This document shows, piece by piece, positions 13,549 to 26,513 of a stretch of 64,000 nucleotides of DNA (positions are counted from its first letter, which is position 1; each line of letters opens with the position of its first letter). Source of the stretch: Membranipora membranacea (Eukaryota > Bryozoa > Gymnolaemata > Cheilostomatida > Membraniporidae); contig OU612065.1 of the NCBI GenBank assembly GCA_914767715.1, positions 11,780,001-11,844,000 of the forward strand, in the 5' to 3' direction. A program made the position numbers and the translations under genes. The notes under the pieces are model-generated. The model was not told the DNA's origin. It did not search any database and saw only the letters and a program-made list of their open reading frames with translations.

Positions 13549-14520
13549 ATGTACTCTACTGTTTTACTTTGCGTTAACTGACAACAGTTGTCATTTATGG
13601 GCTATGTGCATATGGCGGGAACACACCTCACATACAAGTTACTGTTAGTGTGCCAGCTTAGTTCATTTGATTTGTAGATCATGGTCAAGAATATACCTTT
13701 CTTTCACTATTCACATTGACACTGATAGGTGAAGTCTTGCAGATTTTTATTTGTAAATGCTACCATAAATTATATATTTTAGCATATTTACTGTCTATGA
13801 TTCTAACTTTTCGACATGAATTTTTGTTTGAACAGGATTTTGTTGTACATATTTTACATACTATACCCATTATGTTAATATTAGCAAAATTCCAACAATG
13901 CAGATAACAAAGAAAACAACATCTCGAACATATCCACTGTTAAAATGAGACTATTTACGGCTTTACGCTGTCATAGAAAATTATTGTTATTATGAGCATA
14001 TGAGGGTCACATGAAGAGTGAAATCAGAGTTGTCCTTTCATTAAACATGTAAAGACAACCCCAAATTGCTATACAAATGAAATAACTCAGTTTGCTCATT
14101 TATAACTTCACCAGCTTCCGGTTCTACATTTTTGTCCTTTTTAAAAATAATTGAGCAATTGTCTCCTTACTTGATTGCTTCTTCTGGTGAAGGTTCCGGC
14201 GATGTGTCAGGCTCGTGTAAACTTTCCGAGTCATCAACCATTTGTCATTGTACCATCGCTGTTGGAACCTTAACCTGCCACCGGTGGAACTACAAGTAGT
14301 GAGCTTTGGTCTTGGTCAGTTGAGAAAGTTATTTCTAGCACATTTCTAGTAATTTCAATGTTAATTTTGGTTCTCATCCTAATGAGTGGTTAAACTATTT
14401 AATAAACATTAACTGTTCTTATATGGCTTTAACTACTAGCAAGTAAGTAGTAAAATGCTCATTGCTACTAGCTAGTCCAAGGATTGGGAAGGGTCTCCAT
14501 CACTCATCAGGTATCATAGT
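13549..14520. other. BCL7 3' region
   Basis: No further coding sequence is recognised. An AATAAA hexamer at 14401-14406 is a possible poly(A) signal, about 850 bases past the stop codon. A weak inverted pair, GAGTTGTC and GACAACCCC, lies at about 14026-14063 and resembles the hairpin near 3849. Confidence 0.4.
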
Positions 14521-14521
14521 C

Positions 14522-14617
14522 CACAGGCATTCTGTAGTTTGTGCAAGGCCAGTGGTCGTGCAAGTCCACAGAAAAGGCCTCGACCACTGGACTTGTACTA
14601 ACTACAGAATGCCTGTG
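14522..14617. repeat. imperfect 37-bp inverted repeat (hairpin)
   Basis: Left arm 14522-14558 and right arm 14581-14617 are reverse complements except at three positions, separated by 22 bases. The arms start CACAGGCATTCTGTAG. The hairpin could be a small foldback transposon or a small-RNA-like hairpin. I found no clear flanking direct repeat. Confidence 0.7.
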
Positions 14618-14731
14618 CTCATATCTACCAGCTGGCCGATATTTTGAGGCCACCCATCAATCATTGGTCTGCATCACTTGTATACAACTTCACTGGAGGC
14701 AGTCAAGTAAGCTAAAAACTACTTATCAACC

Positions 14732-15760
14732 ATTGAATTCCATATCTGGAATAACATCATTAGCTTTCTTTTGTGGGTTAGAAAAAATAGCCAGTCCCTA
14801 GAAGCAGTGTTTCTAGGACAACCTTCCATGACACTGGGAGCCATCAAACACATCCTACGTGATGATCATAGGGAAGGGCGCCTACTGGCTTATACAAGTC
14901 TATGTCATCCCATACAGGAGTACGCTGACACAATCTAGGACCCCACACTGAACAAAGACATTGAGCCCCTCGAGATGGTACAACATCGAGCAATCAGATT
15001 TATAAGCTGCCTCAAAGGCAGAGAGAGTGTCACTCAGACTGGCTCTGAACTTGACCTCCAGTCTCTAAAACAGAGAAGAAAAAACCACAGACTAGCTCTA
15101 CTGACAAAGATACTTCAGGATGAGGAGAAATATAACACCCTGGCTCAGGCCTATGATGAAATATCTGTGGACCGAGTAAATATGACCATGACAACAAGAA
15201 ATGACCTCTGTCTACGCAGCATCTCAAGCTTTTCACGGTAGTTTCCTACCAAGAACCATAATGGATACTAGAGGAAGCCAGATGCAAAGCACAAAACCCA
15301 GTGCACAACTGGATGGGAACAGAGAGTGGTAGTTCAACCCACTGTGACGGAGAACTGCCAAACACCCACGGATTCAGAAAGAACAGCAGATTGCTGTAAC
15401 CCCTGTGGCTAAAAAACCTTAGCACACTGTTACCCCAATGAAAGTTCCTGAGTGTTCGATGTCGTCAAAGGTATTTAAAGGTAAAGGTAACAACATTACA
15501 TTGAAGACGTTTTATTACTGTTGTGTTTGCAGTTTTGTAAACAAGTCAATTTCCCAGGCTCTATTATTCATGCTAGTAGGGACAGCCAGTCAAATCAACG
15601 TCAGATAAGTCCCTATTTTGATTGTTCTAACTGTATGATGTTGTGACACTGTTTCCATTCCATGAGAAGAGTTTAGTTTGGTGACAGTTAATAAGATGAT
15701 GAACTACAATGACAACTGCGAAGACTGTCGCAAATGTGAGCCATGGAAAATGGTTAGGTA
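14732..15760 (+). mobile_element. degenerate non-LTR retrotransposon 3' end within a dispersed repeat
   Basis: Positions about 14810-15300 encode, with stop codons and frame breaks, the C-terminal end of a CR1/L2/Jockey-type reverse transcriptase: a stretch like HPIQEYADTI, then LEMVQHRAIRFISCL, then RRKNHRLALLTKI. These are typical thumb-to-end motifs of such elements. Flanking pieces at about 14732-14810 and 15515-15690 recur around 25468-25553 and 25597-25770. The fragment is therefore either part of, or inserted in, a dispersed repeat whose other copy lacks the coding section. Confidence 0.7.
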
Positions 15761-16310
15761 GCTACAATAATTAAAACCCACTTGCGATTCGCCATGAACA
15801 TAAGCCAAACTACCCGGTCAACTTCAAAACGACAATGCAGTAGCGTTGCTCATAAATTCCGATGCTTCTTCAGTTGAATAAAATCACACTAGCATAAATA
15901 TCTAACTGTGACCCTAGTATCCTCATCTCAACATCAGTGTTCCCAGTCAATCTTAATGAATGAGGTTGACTCTTTTTCCTAACATAAAGATATGATACTG
16001 CAAGAGTCAGCTATTTTATTCAATTATATGTCAAAGGGCCTGGAAGGTAGTGTTGAGGAAAGCTGTTATACACAAGATATATCAAATGGTTAAACGAGGA
16101 CACTGCGCAAATTGGGTTCCCTAGAATTTGCGAAAGCTTTTCTTGTTTCATCAGTGTTCCGACTTATGTATCTAAACTGCATTGCTATTCTTCTTGTAGT
16201 TTTAGGCGGGTTTATAATTCATGATGATGCACTGAAGGGACTAGCAGCAGGAGTGTAAACTGATAGAAAGTACTGCATAAACCCGGAAAGCTTGAGGACT
16301 GAAGTTAAAC

Positions 16311-19300
16311 ATGACAAACAATGGCAAAGACTTCTCTAAAAGAGGGACAGGGAGGAAAATTTGTTTCTTTTTCTACTTCATTCTTTTAGAGGTATGTCAG
16401 TTTTCAGGTCTTTGTTAGATAATATTGATAGCTGAGATTCAAATGCTTCCTGATTGAAATGCCACCTAAAGACCTGCTATTGTCAGTGATTGATTCATTC
16501 CGGGTATAACTTACCGTCTTAAGTTGCTGACCTGTTTGTATAAATGCTAATCAACAGAGTACAAAATTTCCATGAAATTACTTATTTCAGAACATTTTTG
16601 GGCTTCATCTCCTGACTTGTTTGGTATAATAGGATGAAAATGGATAGGGCCAAATTACTATTGAAGTTATTTGATGAGCAAATTGCAACGTATTCAATAC
16701 CCTCAATATAACCTGAACTCCCTCCCTCTGCTATCACATATACAAAATACATATCCACATCATAAATATAATTTTAGATAGTAACGGACATCTCCACCCT
16801 TGCTTCTGAATGTAGAGTTACTGCTTATCCTTACGGAGACTATACTAGACTGATAGTTGTACTACATGTTCCTTCTTTAATCTTTCTCACACTAGATAAT
16901 CGCCGTTGGATGTTTAGCCGTATCAGCGTTCGCTCTAGTCAATGAACCAGTGATAAAGCTGAGAATTTGGGAGTGGTTTGACAACACATTTCCAAATTTC
17001 CCACCCATTGTCGCCATTATAGCAGCATGTCTCATGATCATTACTCCAATAATTGGAACTGTTGGTGTTGTGAGGAACAATCAACGCACAATCATGGTGG
17101 TAAGGATGATTATTCCCTAGATTATTTTTATTAAGTGGTAATTAAATTTTTGCCTCCTGTTTGTAAACATAAGATTAGGCGCTTTCAACTCACAAATATT
17201 GCAGAAGTCACAAGCTAAATGACATTGCCCTCCACTGCCACCACCGGGAGTGGACTGATGATTATAGGTTCGTGCTTACGTAAACCGAGTTTGGTCCGTT
17301 TGTCTGAATTTGGAGTTGTTCCCCCTCCACTGGTCACGCCTGTGAGTGGCCAGTGGAGGAGCGCAACTATGTGCATGCTAACAAAAAAGCCCAATATTTT
17401 ACTAAAAGGGGTCATTGTGTTTATGCCAGAAATTGTATGTCCTGATCTGATTGGTTGAAGAGATATGACTCTAACAGTTAACTAACAGTTAATTTTTACT
17501 CGCTTCAAACTGCAATGTGAGCCATGGACAATCCAATGATGGACTTCCAAGTTTTCACATATGTTTATGTCAACATTTTCTGACTTATGTATAATAATTA
17601 CAGTTCATGTCACTGATCACACTGGTAGGATTACTGTGGTTGAGCATAGGAGCATGGGGAGTGTCTCTACATAAACTGGTAGGTGGATATGATTGGGGCT
17701 AATTCCCAAAATTAACAATGATGTTCCTGCAAGAGGATCCAAAAGTTTCACTATGACATTTCAGTGTGTTGATAACAACAGGAATCTAACTACTGTCAAT
17801 TGTGTAAGACATATTAGAAGTTGTGATACCTTGGGTGTGAAAGCTTTGAAAGGCAACTCAGCTCTCATTTATTCCTCACCAGGGGGTTTGAGAAATTGTC
17901 TCCATCTCATCATTAATCGCAAAGTTTTACAGCTTCCCAGGTATTTTTTTATTGCCCATACGTTTTCAGTTCACATTCTTTTTACCATCCTTAATATTGA
18001 TTGATTGATACATGATGATCGTGGTTCTTTGATATGGCTTTTGTAGATAATGGGCGATATATCAATCCGATTTGATCGGTTAGAGCGGCTTGGAGCTGGA
18101 GATATTGATGAACAGAATTTCTTGAAAGATCTGAGGGAATATATGCCCAGATTGAGTAACAATAATAATTTCCTGTGCTGTCAGGGCAGTGAAAGTAGTC
18201 CAGATAACTCACTGTATATCTGTGCGCAGGTAAGCAAAACAATGTTTATCTGTGTAATAAATAGTTCGATAGAAGATTTTACCAAGATTCTTTGTAAGAA
18301 ATGGATTGAGGGTGGAGTAAAAGCTATAAAAATATCAGGAGATAGTGTATAATACATGGTATTATCTCAGTATAGTAACTTCCTCTCAGTATCTATGGTT
18401 TACAACCAGTATATTACTGTTGTTCGTTTCATATTTTATCACAATTGGATACGTTGACAATTTATATTGTAGGACTGTGGTGATCGATATGAAAGTCTTT
18501 TCCGTATTGTTGTGTTCCCAGCTTTCTACTCTGTCACATTTGGAGCCGGAATCTTCTGTGTGAGTATTTTATTCCTTTCTTCAACATTAGTATGTTTTCC
18601 CTGGGTTTTACTTGCAAAGGATCAGTCAGCAGCGAACTAAGGTCATTGCTGCGAGCAACAAATTTAAAATGGACACGGAAATTTATTATCCCTGGCCTGG
18701 TAAGCCAAGATATTGAATAGCTCAGTGAATAGTTTCAGTGCCCTCTTTAGCTAGGCTCTGGTGCTATCTCCTATTTGTCACATGGTTTGGCGTCATATTT
18801 AAGTGACTGTGATGCTGTTCTAAAATTGATAGTATCGTAACGTCTAGAAACTGATATTACAATCAGAAGGAAAGGTTTGGCAAGAATAGAATGAGTGGTA
18901 CAAAAAACATGTGTTTCGACAAAGTTTTATTACGGTGACTGATTGTGAAACACACATCAGTTCCTCAAAGCCAAACTGACACGAATCTCATCACATCCAT
19001 TCGTTAAGCTGTTATCTAGATTAAGTATGATCTAATTTGCCGTATTTTGGAGTTCCTCCCCATCTCTGCCAGCTCAACCGTAGAATGGGAGCGACCCGGA
19101 ATGCAGGCAAACTTGATCAAAAACTGATCCAGTAAGGCAATTTATTTAGGTACTCAAAAGCCCAATTATGTAAATTTTATTGTCGAAAACTTTTTCCCCG
19201 GACTTTTGTCACTATACTCCATCAAGAGTTAACCAGGGGAAGGCAATTCCTAATTTATTCATGATATCTACTACTCACCCTTGTAACATCTATTACTTGT

Positions 19301-22267
19301 CAATCTTGAATAATCTCGGCATTGAATAAGAGTGATGACAATGATTGATGGTCAAAATTAACTAAGCAATGTCAAGATTAAAATTATTTCCTATGTAGTT
19401 GAGAATTTCTGCATTTCTGAATTTCTCCATTGTTGATCATAGTCATTCTGCGCATGCTCAGCTCTGGGCATGAGCTGATCTCTGCAAAATTGAGGCTCGG
19501 AATTCCGAAGCCATCTGATTGGCTACCTGCTCTGGTGGCACACTCCCAAATTCGTGCGGAATTGTTAGACAGAGTTATCTTCTACTGTCACTATTAGCTA
19601 AATTTGATTAGTAGTTTATTCAGGGGACATCCCATTTCCCCAGACCAAAATTGCAATCCAAACCCAGACTAAACTCATTGTTCTCGCACATGCGCAAATT
19701 AAAGTCACGCATGATGCATACTTAGCCTTACGACAACTTCTTTGTGGTAATGATAGCCTAGTTTATCAGTGATCTACATGCCCAGTCAGATCACGAGAGT
19801 CAGTATGGATCATAGTCCCAAAAAAAGCATGCAGGTAAAAAGTTAAATGGATTATTTTAGCAAAATGAGAGCAGATAACTCCAAATTTATACAGCCCATT
19901 GTTTTAGATATGAGTTTGAATCCACAGGAAAAGTATATACACTTTTATTGTCAATAACATGTAATAACAACAGGGAGTTGAAAACTAACTCCCTGTTGTA
20001 ACCATCGATGCTCCTTTCAATATATAGGCATAGATATTCTAGAAAAAACATGTACTCACAATAACATGTCATTATGATGCATTCATCCAGTCACCCAGAC
20101 ACACAATGTGATCGAAATTGTATGAAATGTGCAATTTGATAAGTATTTTTGCACAAAGGGAAATCCGGGCATGTTAAGTAGCACAAATAATATTATGATC
20201 TAACGGCAAACCTTGAAAAGAAATATTTCACACCAGGACACTAAAATTATACGATGGCAATGAAAATACCAGCTAAGAATGGTTCATGTTGATGAGCAAG
20301 CTCAAAATTCTTGCTGTTGATAACACAAAAACATCTACAGATTATTCTCAATTGAATCAAAGCAAGCAATGTCGTCAATGATACCGTCAATGATACCGCA
20401 GTTTTCTATATTTACACTAAGATTTTTCGGGGACAAGATGAACAATATTTACTAGTAGTAATAAATAAACCACACTGTGCTAACCAGATAGTTATCTCAT
20501 CAGCAGACTAACGAGAGATAAACAGGCAGAATATCAGTACCAGAGTTCAGTGAACCTAGCTGTGTACTTTATGTAGCCAATTAACTCTGACCAGGATTTT
20601 TATTGCAAAACTAACTGACAGATGTACTTTGTGACAAGGTGCAATAAATTTGGCCAAAATGGGATAGATCAAAATTGCAGCATTGCAATCTTTGAAGTAT
20701 ATATTATTCTAAAAGATGTATGGTGATATTGGCAAACTGAACATTGGGTTTCCTGAGAATTCTGCAACAATTTACATCATAGCATTATATTAAGCTAAAA
20801 TCTCAACGGCACACAGTTCCAGTAGTTCAGATATTTTATGCATTTATTGCAGTGTCCAAAAGTAACATAAATTGTCAAATTAAATTTGGATATCGGGTAG
20901 GTACAGATATTGTTAGCGTTAAAGCTGAGTTTTACTGTCAAGTCCATTAAATAAATTGTCGAATACAATCCATGGAAAACCCGTTTATATATATAATATT
21001 CAGCAAGCCCCACACAAACAATAAATATTGATAATGCGATGAAGAAGCATATATTTAGGGTGAGCGGGTACTTCAGTAAATATCGTCGAAGATTCATCAC
21101 CCTACCTACTGGGCTTCAGCCTTTTTTTCGTGAGCGTTGTGCCTACCACTTCCAGTTTTCAATTAAATCATCAAAGGAGGTCATATTCTTGATGGTGATA
21201 TATGACCAGTGTGTGCATCCTAGTTTATTTGACAGTGATCATCCATCTACTTTGTTGTGAACCAACAAGGTTTTGCCGTTCTAACCCGGCTGCAGCCTTT
21301 GAAATTTTGTAGATGTTATAGCTATGTCGTGATTGCCTTGATACCTGCAGCAGTGTTCAATAATGGTCTGCCACTCCTCAAAAATAGAACATTGTGTTTC
21401 GCCACACTCCCATATTACAGAACAAGTGTTTCTCTAGTTTCGTTCATACGCTTATCTGGTGGAAATACTTTTTCCTCATCAATCAAACTTCGAAATGTGT
21501 CTTGTAATGATGATTCCAGAGAAATCGGATGGTAAACATCCACACATCCAAAATTAGTACTAAAATAGGAACTGCAAAGATAAATGATGCTGTTTTGAAA
21601 TATATTATCTGCTTTTGTAATGGACTGTAATCAGGATCTGTATTTCACTAAAGATTCTTTTCTAGAAGATGAAATTTGTGTTTTTGCTGGCAAGATAAGA
21701 CAGTTAAGGGGTGTAATGTTGATTTGGTCTCGGCGCTTGGCTTGCCTTGGGGCACTTCAAACGCAACCTCTTTGTGTCGTGCTGCGAAGAAAACTTGTTT
21801 TGGCAAGATACGCATACTAATGTAAAATTTTGTGACCTTGCATCGCTATTCCTCCCTTGAGCATACCAAACGAGATATGAAACGCCCGTTTTCAGCTCTC
21901 ACTGTAAAGAAGCTATAAAACATGAAGAAAAGTGCTACTTCATTGTCGATCTGCATTCTTCTGTTTTCCTACAGAATACTTGGAATTAGTTTTGAATTTG
22001 GTCTGGAATCATAAATTAATTGCCTGTTAACTTTTTAATCATAATAACTGTGACATCAACAGGTCTATGGCTATTTGCTTTGTACCTTTTAATCACCGGA
22101 CCTCATAGTTTTGCTGTGGTGTTTGGCACAGTGTGCACAGACAGATACATTGTGTGGTTGGTGAATGTGATATAATTTGATAGTTTGTTTCATTTTTGTA
22201 GTTGCTGTCTATATTGTACGGTTGTCTGGTCAGCTGCCACCTGGATGACGTCAATCCTACCTTCTGA
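16311..22267 (+). CDS. divergent tetraspanin
   Basis: Six exons, all phase 0 and with GT/AG borders: 16311-16391, 16896-17099, 17604-17678, 18047-18229, 18473-18559 and 22202-22267, giving 231 residues. Layout is tetraspanin-like: short cytoplasmic N-terminus, TM1 (about residues 18-40), short loop containing EWFDNTFPNFP, TM2 (about 59-82), TM3 (about 96-116), a large extracellular loop, TM4 (about 190-215) and a short tail ending VNPTF. The loop has CC (in NNFLCCQGS), then YICAQ and DCGDRY, which gives the usual four cysteines. The family's CCG is CCQG here. Tetraspanins organise membrane partners into microdomains. The last intron is unusually long (about 3.6 kb). The last exon was chosen because it keeps phase and extends TM4. 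I cannot assign an orthologue. Confidence 0.78.
17324..17359. repeat. 14-bp inverted repeat in tetraspanin intron 2
   Basis: CCTCCACTGGTCAC at 17324-17337 pairs with GTGGCCAGTGGAGG at 17346-17359, with one mismatch and an eight-base loop. A related arrangement (CCATTGGTC ... GACCAGTGG) occurs near 33626-33650 beside a retrotransposon end, so it may be a small dispersed element. Confidence 0.5.
18560..22201. other. last intron of the tetraspanin gene
   Basis: No additional exon recognised. The part at about 19020-19150 (with CTCAACCGTAGAATGG and GCAGGCAAACTTGATC) resembles pieces near 34490-34520 and 35020-35070, suggesting a degenerate dispersed repeat. The hairpin at 19967-19999 is listed separately. 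Confidence 0.4.
19967..19999. repeat. 13-bp perfect hairpin with CAGGGAGTT core
   Basis: ACAACAGGGAGTT (19967-19979) is the exact reverse complement of AACTCCCTGTTGT (19987-19999) across a seven-base loop. The CAGGGAGTT...AACTCCCTG core resembles the small AAGGAGT...ACTCCTTG foldbacks elsewhere in the window. I see no direct repeat flanking it. Confidence 0.6.
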
Positions 22268-22580
22268 TCTCTAAGTATTCCAGCCCAGAAATGTTGAAGT
22301 GTCTACCACTCACCAATGTGTCCGAACTCATACAAAAACGCTCTATTTTCTTCTCATTCTGCACCAAATGAATACTGTATTCACATATTTTAAAATTTTG
22401 CTGATCCCTTTTATTTTGCGGTAGAGGAATACTTCCGCCATCGATTTTTATACTTATATACCTAGATACTGACTTCTTACATTCCCAAGTTATTTTAACT
22501 TTTTCCCCTTCCATAATAAATGTATTTATGGGTATTTTCTGCACATCAGAATACATATCAGTTTGACTCAAGCATATCAT
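22257..22580 (-). CDS. unassigned open frame antisense to the tetraspanin 3' end
   Basis: A 107-codon open frame, preceded on its strand by a good acceptor-like tract (CCTGCAG at about 22591-22585). It encodes a four-cysteine segment with EGEKVKITWECKKS and GRHFNISGLEYLEI. The spacing loosely recalls an extracellular beta-sandwich domain, but I do not recognise it. It overlaps the tetraspanin stop codon by 11 bases on the opposite strand. It lies beyond the stop of the minus-strand membrane-protein gene to the right, so it would be a separate gene, an alternative 3' exon, or chance. Confidence 0.25.
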   Translation of the reverse strand: MICLSQTDMYSDVQKIPINTFIMEGEKVKITWECKKSVSRYISIKIDGGSIPLPQNKRDQQNFKICEYSIHLVQNEKKIERFCMSSDTLVSGRHFNISGLEYLEIRR

Positions 22581-23229
22581 GATTACTGCAGGTTTTCTTT
22601 AAAAACTTTCCAATTGACTTTTACATTAGCTACAGGTCCAAATATTTTCTGTAGTTTTAGACCCAATAACCCAGTATTGGCGGCAAATTGAAAATCTCTC
22701 ATTTTGATCTTCTGTAAAATGCCAATTTTTGTAATATTTTTGAATTTCATGCACTATACTTTTAATTCAAAGAATGAAAGCAAACCCTGACCATCTAGAA
22801 AACACATAATTATGCAGTTATACAACACAATCAGGAACCTCTGAGAAGAGGTTTAGCGATTAGTTAATGTGCAGTAGCAAGCAAACATTGTGTAAAATGT
22901 GAGTAAATATAAGCGTCAAAAATGTGAGCTGTGATGAAACAAAGCGGAATGTAGATCTGCAGCAGCATTGGAATGATCAATTCACAGAAAATTCAACTCA
23001 GCTAAACTGAAGTTCTTGCTGCTGAAAATGTTTCACACAAGTTTCCTTATGACAGGAGCATTGAAAATGTAAAAAATAATGGAACCCAGAGAGTAATATT
23101 TTCAGTTACAGCAATAGAAAGCTGAAGCAAGTTCCATGCCTCCACAAATATTTAAGTTTGACAAAAGCCAGCAACATAACAACTGACATTCTACACATAT
23201 GCATGATACATTTACCCTGTTAAAAGAGT
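22581..23229. other. convergent intergenic region
   Basis: It lies between the ends of two convergent genes, the tetraspanin (plus) and the LDLa membrane protein (minus), and probably contains the latter's 3' UTR. Nothing else was recognised. Confidence 0.4.
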
Positions 23230-26062
23230 CTACACAACAGTGTCATCAGAGGGATCATAGTTTGAAGCCGCCGCAGCCCTATACCCTACATTATGAGGAC
23301 TTCTTTGGTACCTCCCTCCATACTGGCCTCCTCCACCATACCTAGGGCTTATTTGATCAGTTCCAGTCTGTGGGCTGTACTGTTGACCATAACGGGGACT
23401 TCCCTGGCCAGCCTGACTGGAGTATCCTGTATCATGGGGAGAACTAGAAGCTACCCGCTCTAAGGCTTCTCGTAATTGTGTAGGAGGCACGGCACTAGAA
23501 TTGTGCATGTAAGTGTCATAATTTGGGGGGAGATCAGGTTCAGCAATTCTCTGCCATGGCGGTTGTGCTCCAACTGCTTTTCTTGAGGGCTCATAATCTC
23601 TGAGATGAGTTTTAGCTTCATACTTGCTCTTACCATCAGGGGAAGCTATGGCATAGGGCCGTGCGCCCTGAGAGGCTTCAGGTCTATTTGATGGTTGTTC
23701 GTAGGTAGCGGGGCCTTTGTGCAAGACGGCCTGTGTTTGCATACGATCCTGACTATAACCACGGCTCCTGTCTGCTTGATTCTGGTTTGTTGCACCATTT
23801 GGTAGTTTGGGAGAGGGTTTGCCGCCAGGTGATTGCAGGCGATTTGCTTGCCAGTCTCTAATTGAAGGCACTCTCTCTAAGTCATTAGCATTAACAGCCT
23901 GTTTGAATTTATTAAGAGGTCTGCCTGTCACTGAATGTTGCTGCTGGTATGCTTCAGCTGAAGTTCCAGGACTACTGGAGGACGGGTCAAAAGCCTGAAA
24001 GAAGTAAGTCATAACATTCACATCAAGCTGTCACTCCACTAGGCACAAAGTTAGAGTGATATGATTATAGTCTGGTTACTCTACTTTCTCACTGGAAGGT
24101 TGTAGACACACTTCACCACAAACACAGAAATATAATTGTAAACAAACAGAAATATGATCAATTGAAATCTTAGTACTTCCACCACAACTCATCCAATTAC
24201 TAGACACTATAGAATATCTACTGTCTCTGAAATTACTGCTAAAGGCTCAGGTATCTTAAAATAAACAAGCTGAGTACAAGCGCATCAAAGTCAAGATGGA
24301 AAGGAGCACCTGTTACACTTGTCATAATAGTTACCTACCAGTTGTCATTGTGTGTGTTTTGATGGTGTCTTCCTCAACCGCATTACACTATCAGTTTACT
24401 ATGCTTCTCACAATGGTATGTATTCATAACTTAAAATGAGCCATAAATAGTAGCTGCAATTTTACTACTTCGGCATTGCTACTGTTAAGCACTCTGCAAA
24501 ACATCTGTCCTGACCACATTTTTAGGCATTTGCGGAGGATGGTATTTATATATTATTGAGCAATTTCAAAAGAGGTCACAGAATTTGCAGTCATTGCATT
24601 CTTTGTATAACTTACGACATTTGTGAAACCATCCCTATCTGATTGATTTGATACGTTAGTTAGCTGATGGGAGCTTCTGTCTTCTCCTGGGAAAATACAT
24701 TAATCATTATTTTACTTATGGAGTATTAACCTAAAAATATGAGTAACATAACTTTTTACAAATGGGCAGTATAGTATATTGTAAGTATGATCAAATAAAT
24801 ATATATTATGATCAAATTACTGGCAATGGCATGCAATAGAGATACCATTATGTATTGACTAAATTTATAATAATCCTTTAACAGCAAAACACGACAACAA
24901 CGGCTCAATGAAACAGACCTTTCTCCTTATGACAGCAGGGAGTTATTCGATCAAGTACAGGTCGTAGTACAGCAGGCAGTACTGGCTTGCCTAATTTCCT
25001 TCTGACTATGACATATACTACTGGTATTAATATTATAACACCAATGACAACTAAGGCTATCAGCGCCTGTATACCTCCAGGTAAAACTGTAATAAATATG
25101 GAAGACATGAATGATTATGGTTGTGAAGTGAAGTGAATTATAATGTATGTCACTTTTAATCGCATTTTGAAGAATTTTAAAGTGATATAAATAAGACTGA
25201 TTTCCTCACAAAAATCATCATCAGGTGATTAAAGATGAATTGCTAAAAGTTCATCATTTATATACTCAAATAAATGTTAAAACAGCTCAGATTTATTGAC
25301 ATTCCCAATATCATTTTAGATTGTTAATGGCCATGATTTTAGAGTCTCCTGCATTTATGTGGTTTGAAATCATGATATTGCAAAGGGACACGCCAACCAT
25401 TTATTACTCCAAGCTTAAAATATCTACTTTACATCAAGGGTTAAAACCATAGACATAACATGAACAAAACCATTGAATTCCATATCTGGAATAGCATCAT
25501 TAGCTTTCTTTTGCAAAACAAAGGGCTTGCAAAAATAGCCAGTCCCTAGTAGCAATCTAGAAATGCCCTAATCATCGACACTGTAGGGGTATAATTACTG
25601 TTTGCAATTTTGTGAACAAGACAATTTCTCAGGCTAATTATTCATGCTACTAGGGACAGCCAATCAGATAACAGTCAGATGGGTCCCTGTGTTTAGTGTC
25701 CTAACCGTATAACGCTATGATACTATTTCCATTCTAAGAGAAGAATCTAATTCAGTGAACAAAACATACAAAAATCAGAATTAAGCGATATATGACCTTA
25801 AATCTAGTTTAATCCCACTAAATACTGGCCGACATCATGTATGAGAAGACACAAATACTTTGTTGGCACTCATAGTATAATCTGGCCTTTAACTCTCACT
25901 TTCCCTACACTACACATACATGCCGGACAATCCTCTTCGTCTTTGCCTCCTAGACAGTCGTCTGTACCGTCACAGCGTGCTGATCCTGGTAGACATATCA
26001 CCTCTCCAGTACGAGAATGGTTTGGCACACAGGTCACACCATCATCAAGACAAACCATACTG
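23230..26062 (-). CDS. single-pass membrane protein: LDLa domain, TM helix, PDZ-ligand tail (5' partial)
   Basis: Four phase-compatible exons, read right to left: 26062-25920, 25086-24919, 24686-24616 and 23994-23230 (stop). The first encodes one LDL-receptor class A repeat with six cysteines and the calcium-binding signature RCDGTDDCLGGKDEEDC. The second gives a transmembrane helix (QALIALVVIGVIILIPVVYV) and a basic stop-transfer RRKLGK. The cytoplasmic tail is about 290 residues, disordered, rich in Pro, Ser, Gln, Arg and Tyr. It contains DLPPNYDTY, a PPxY WW-domain ligand, and ends DDTVV, a class I PDZ ligand. Upstream extracellular exons were not found. One juxtamembrane LDLa plus a PDZ tail resembles the Neto (CUB-CUB-LDLa) receptor auxiliary proteins, but no CUB domain is visible, so that is only a suggestion. 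Confidence 0.75.
25468..25770. repeat. second copy of the dispersed repeat seen at 14.7-15.7 kb
   Basis: The segment beginning ACCATTGAATTCCATATC and the later segment containing CTAGGGACAGCCAATCAG match, in the same order and orientation, the sequences flanking the retrotransposon fragment at 14732-14810 and 15515-15690. In this copy the two blocks are only about 50 bases apart. Confidence 0.75.
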
Positions 26063-26513
26063 CTGAATGTTGCTGCAGCTGACTATTGATAGAATTAACT
26101 TCTGGTCACCAACATTTCGGCTCCAACACCTACAGTCAGCCTAAATGAAATACAAAGCAAATCTAAAACCTCTTATTATGCTTACTCCAGGGTACATGAA
26201 ACACAGTTAAAACTAACTCTATTGATGTTCATACTCCCAATTCACTGCAGCAATCAAAGTGGAATGTCTTAGATGACACGAGTGGCTTTTATCTATAAGT
26301 CATGTGCTTCCGTAACACGGTACCATAGTGCCTCAGTGTTGGAGAAGTTGGAGTAGTTGCAGTTTGTAAAACAGTACAACAGTCGACCAAATGGTCTACA
26401 GTTGTACTATCTTTCCGGAACTCATGCATATCATGTTGAACATATCTTGCATTTGTTTGATTATCTACTCAAACCCATAACTTCATGACACACACTGTAA
26501 TTCAATATCACAG

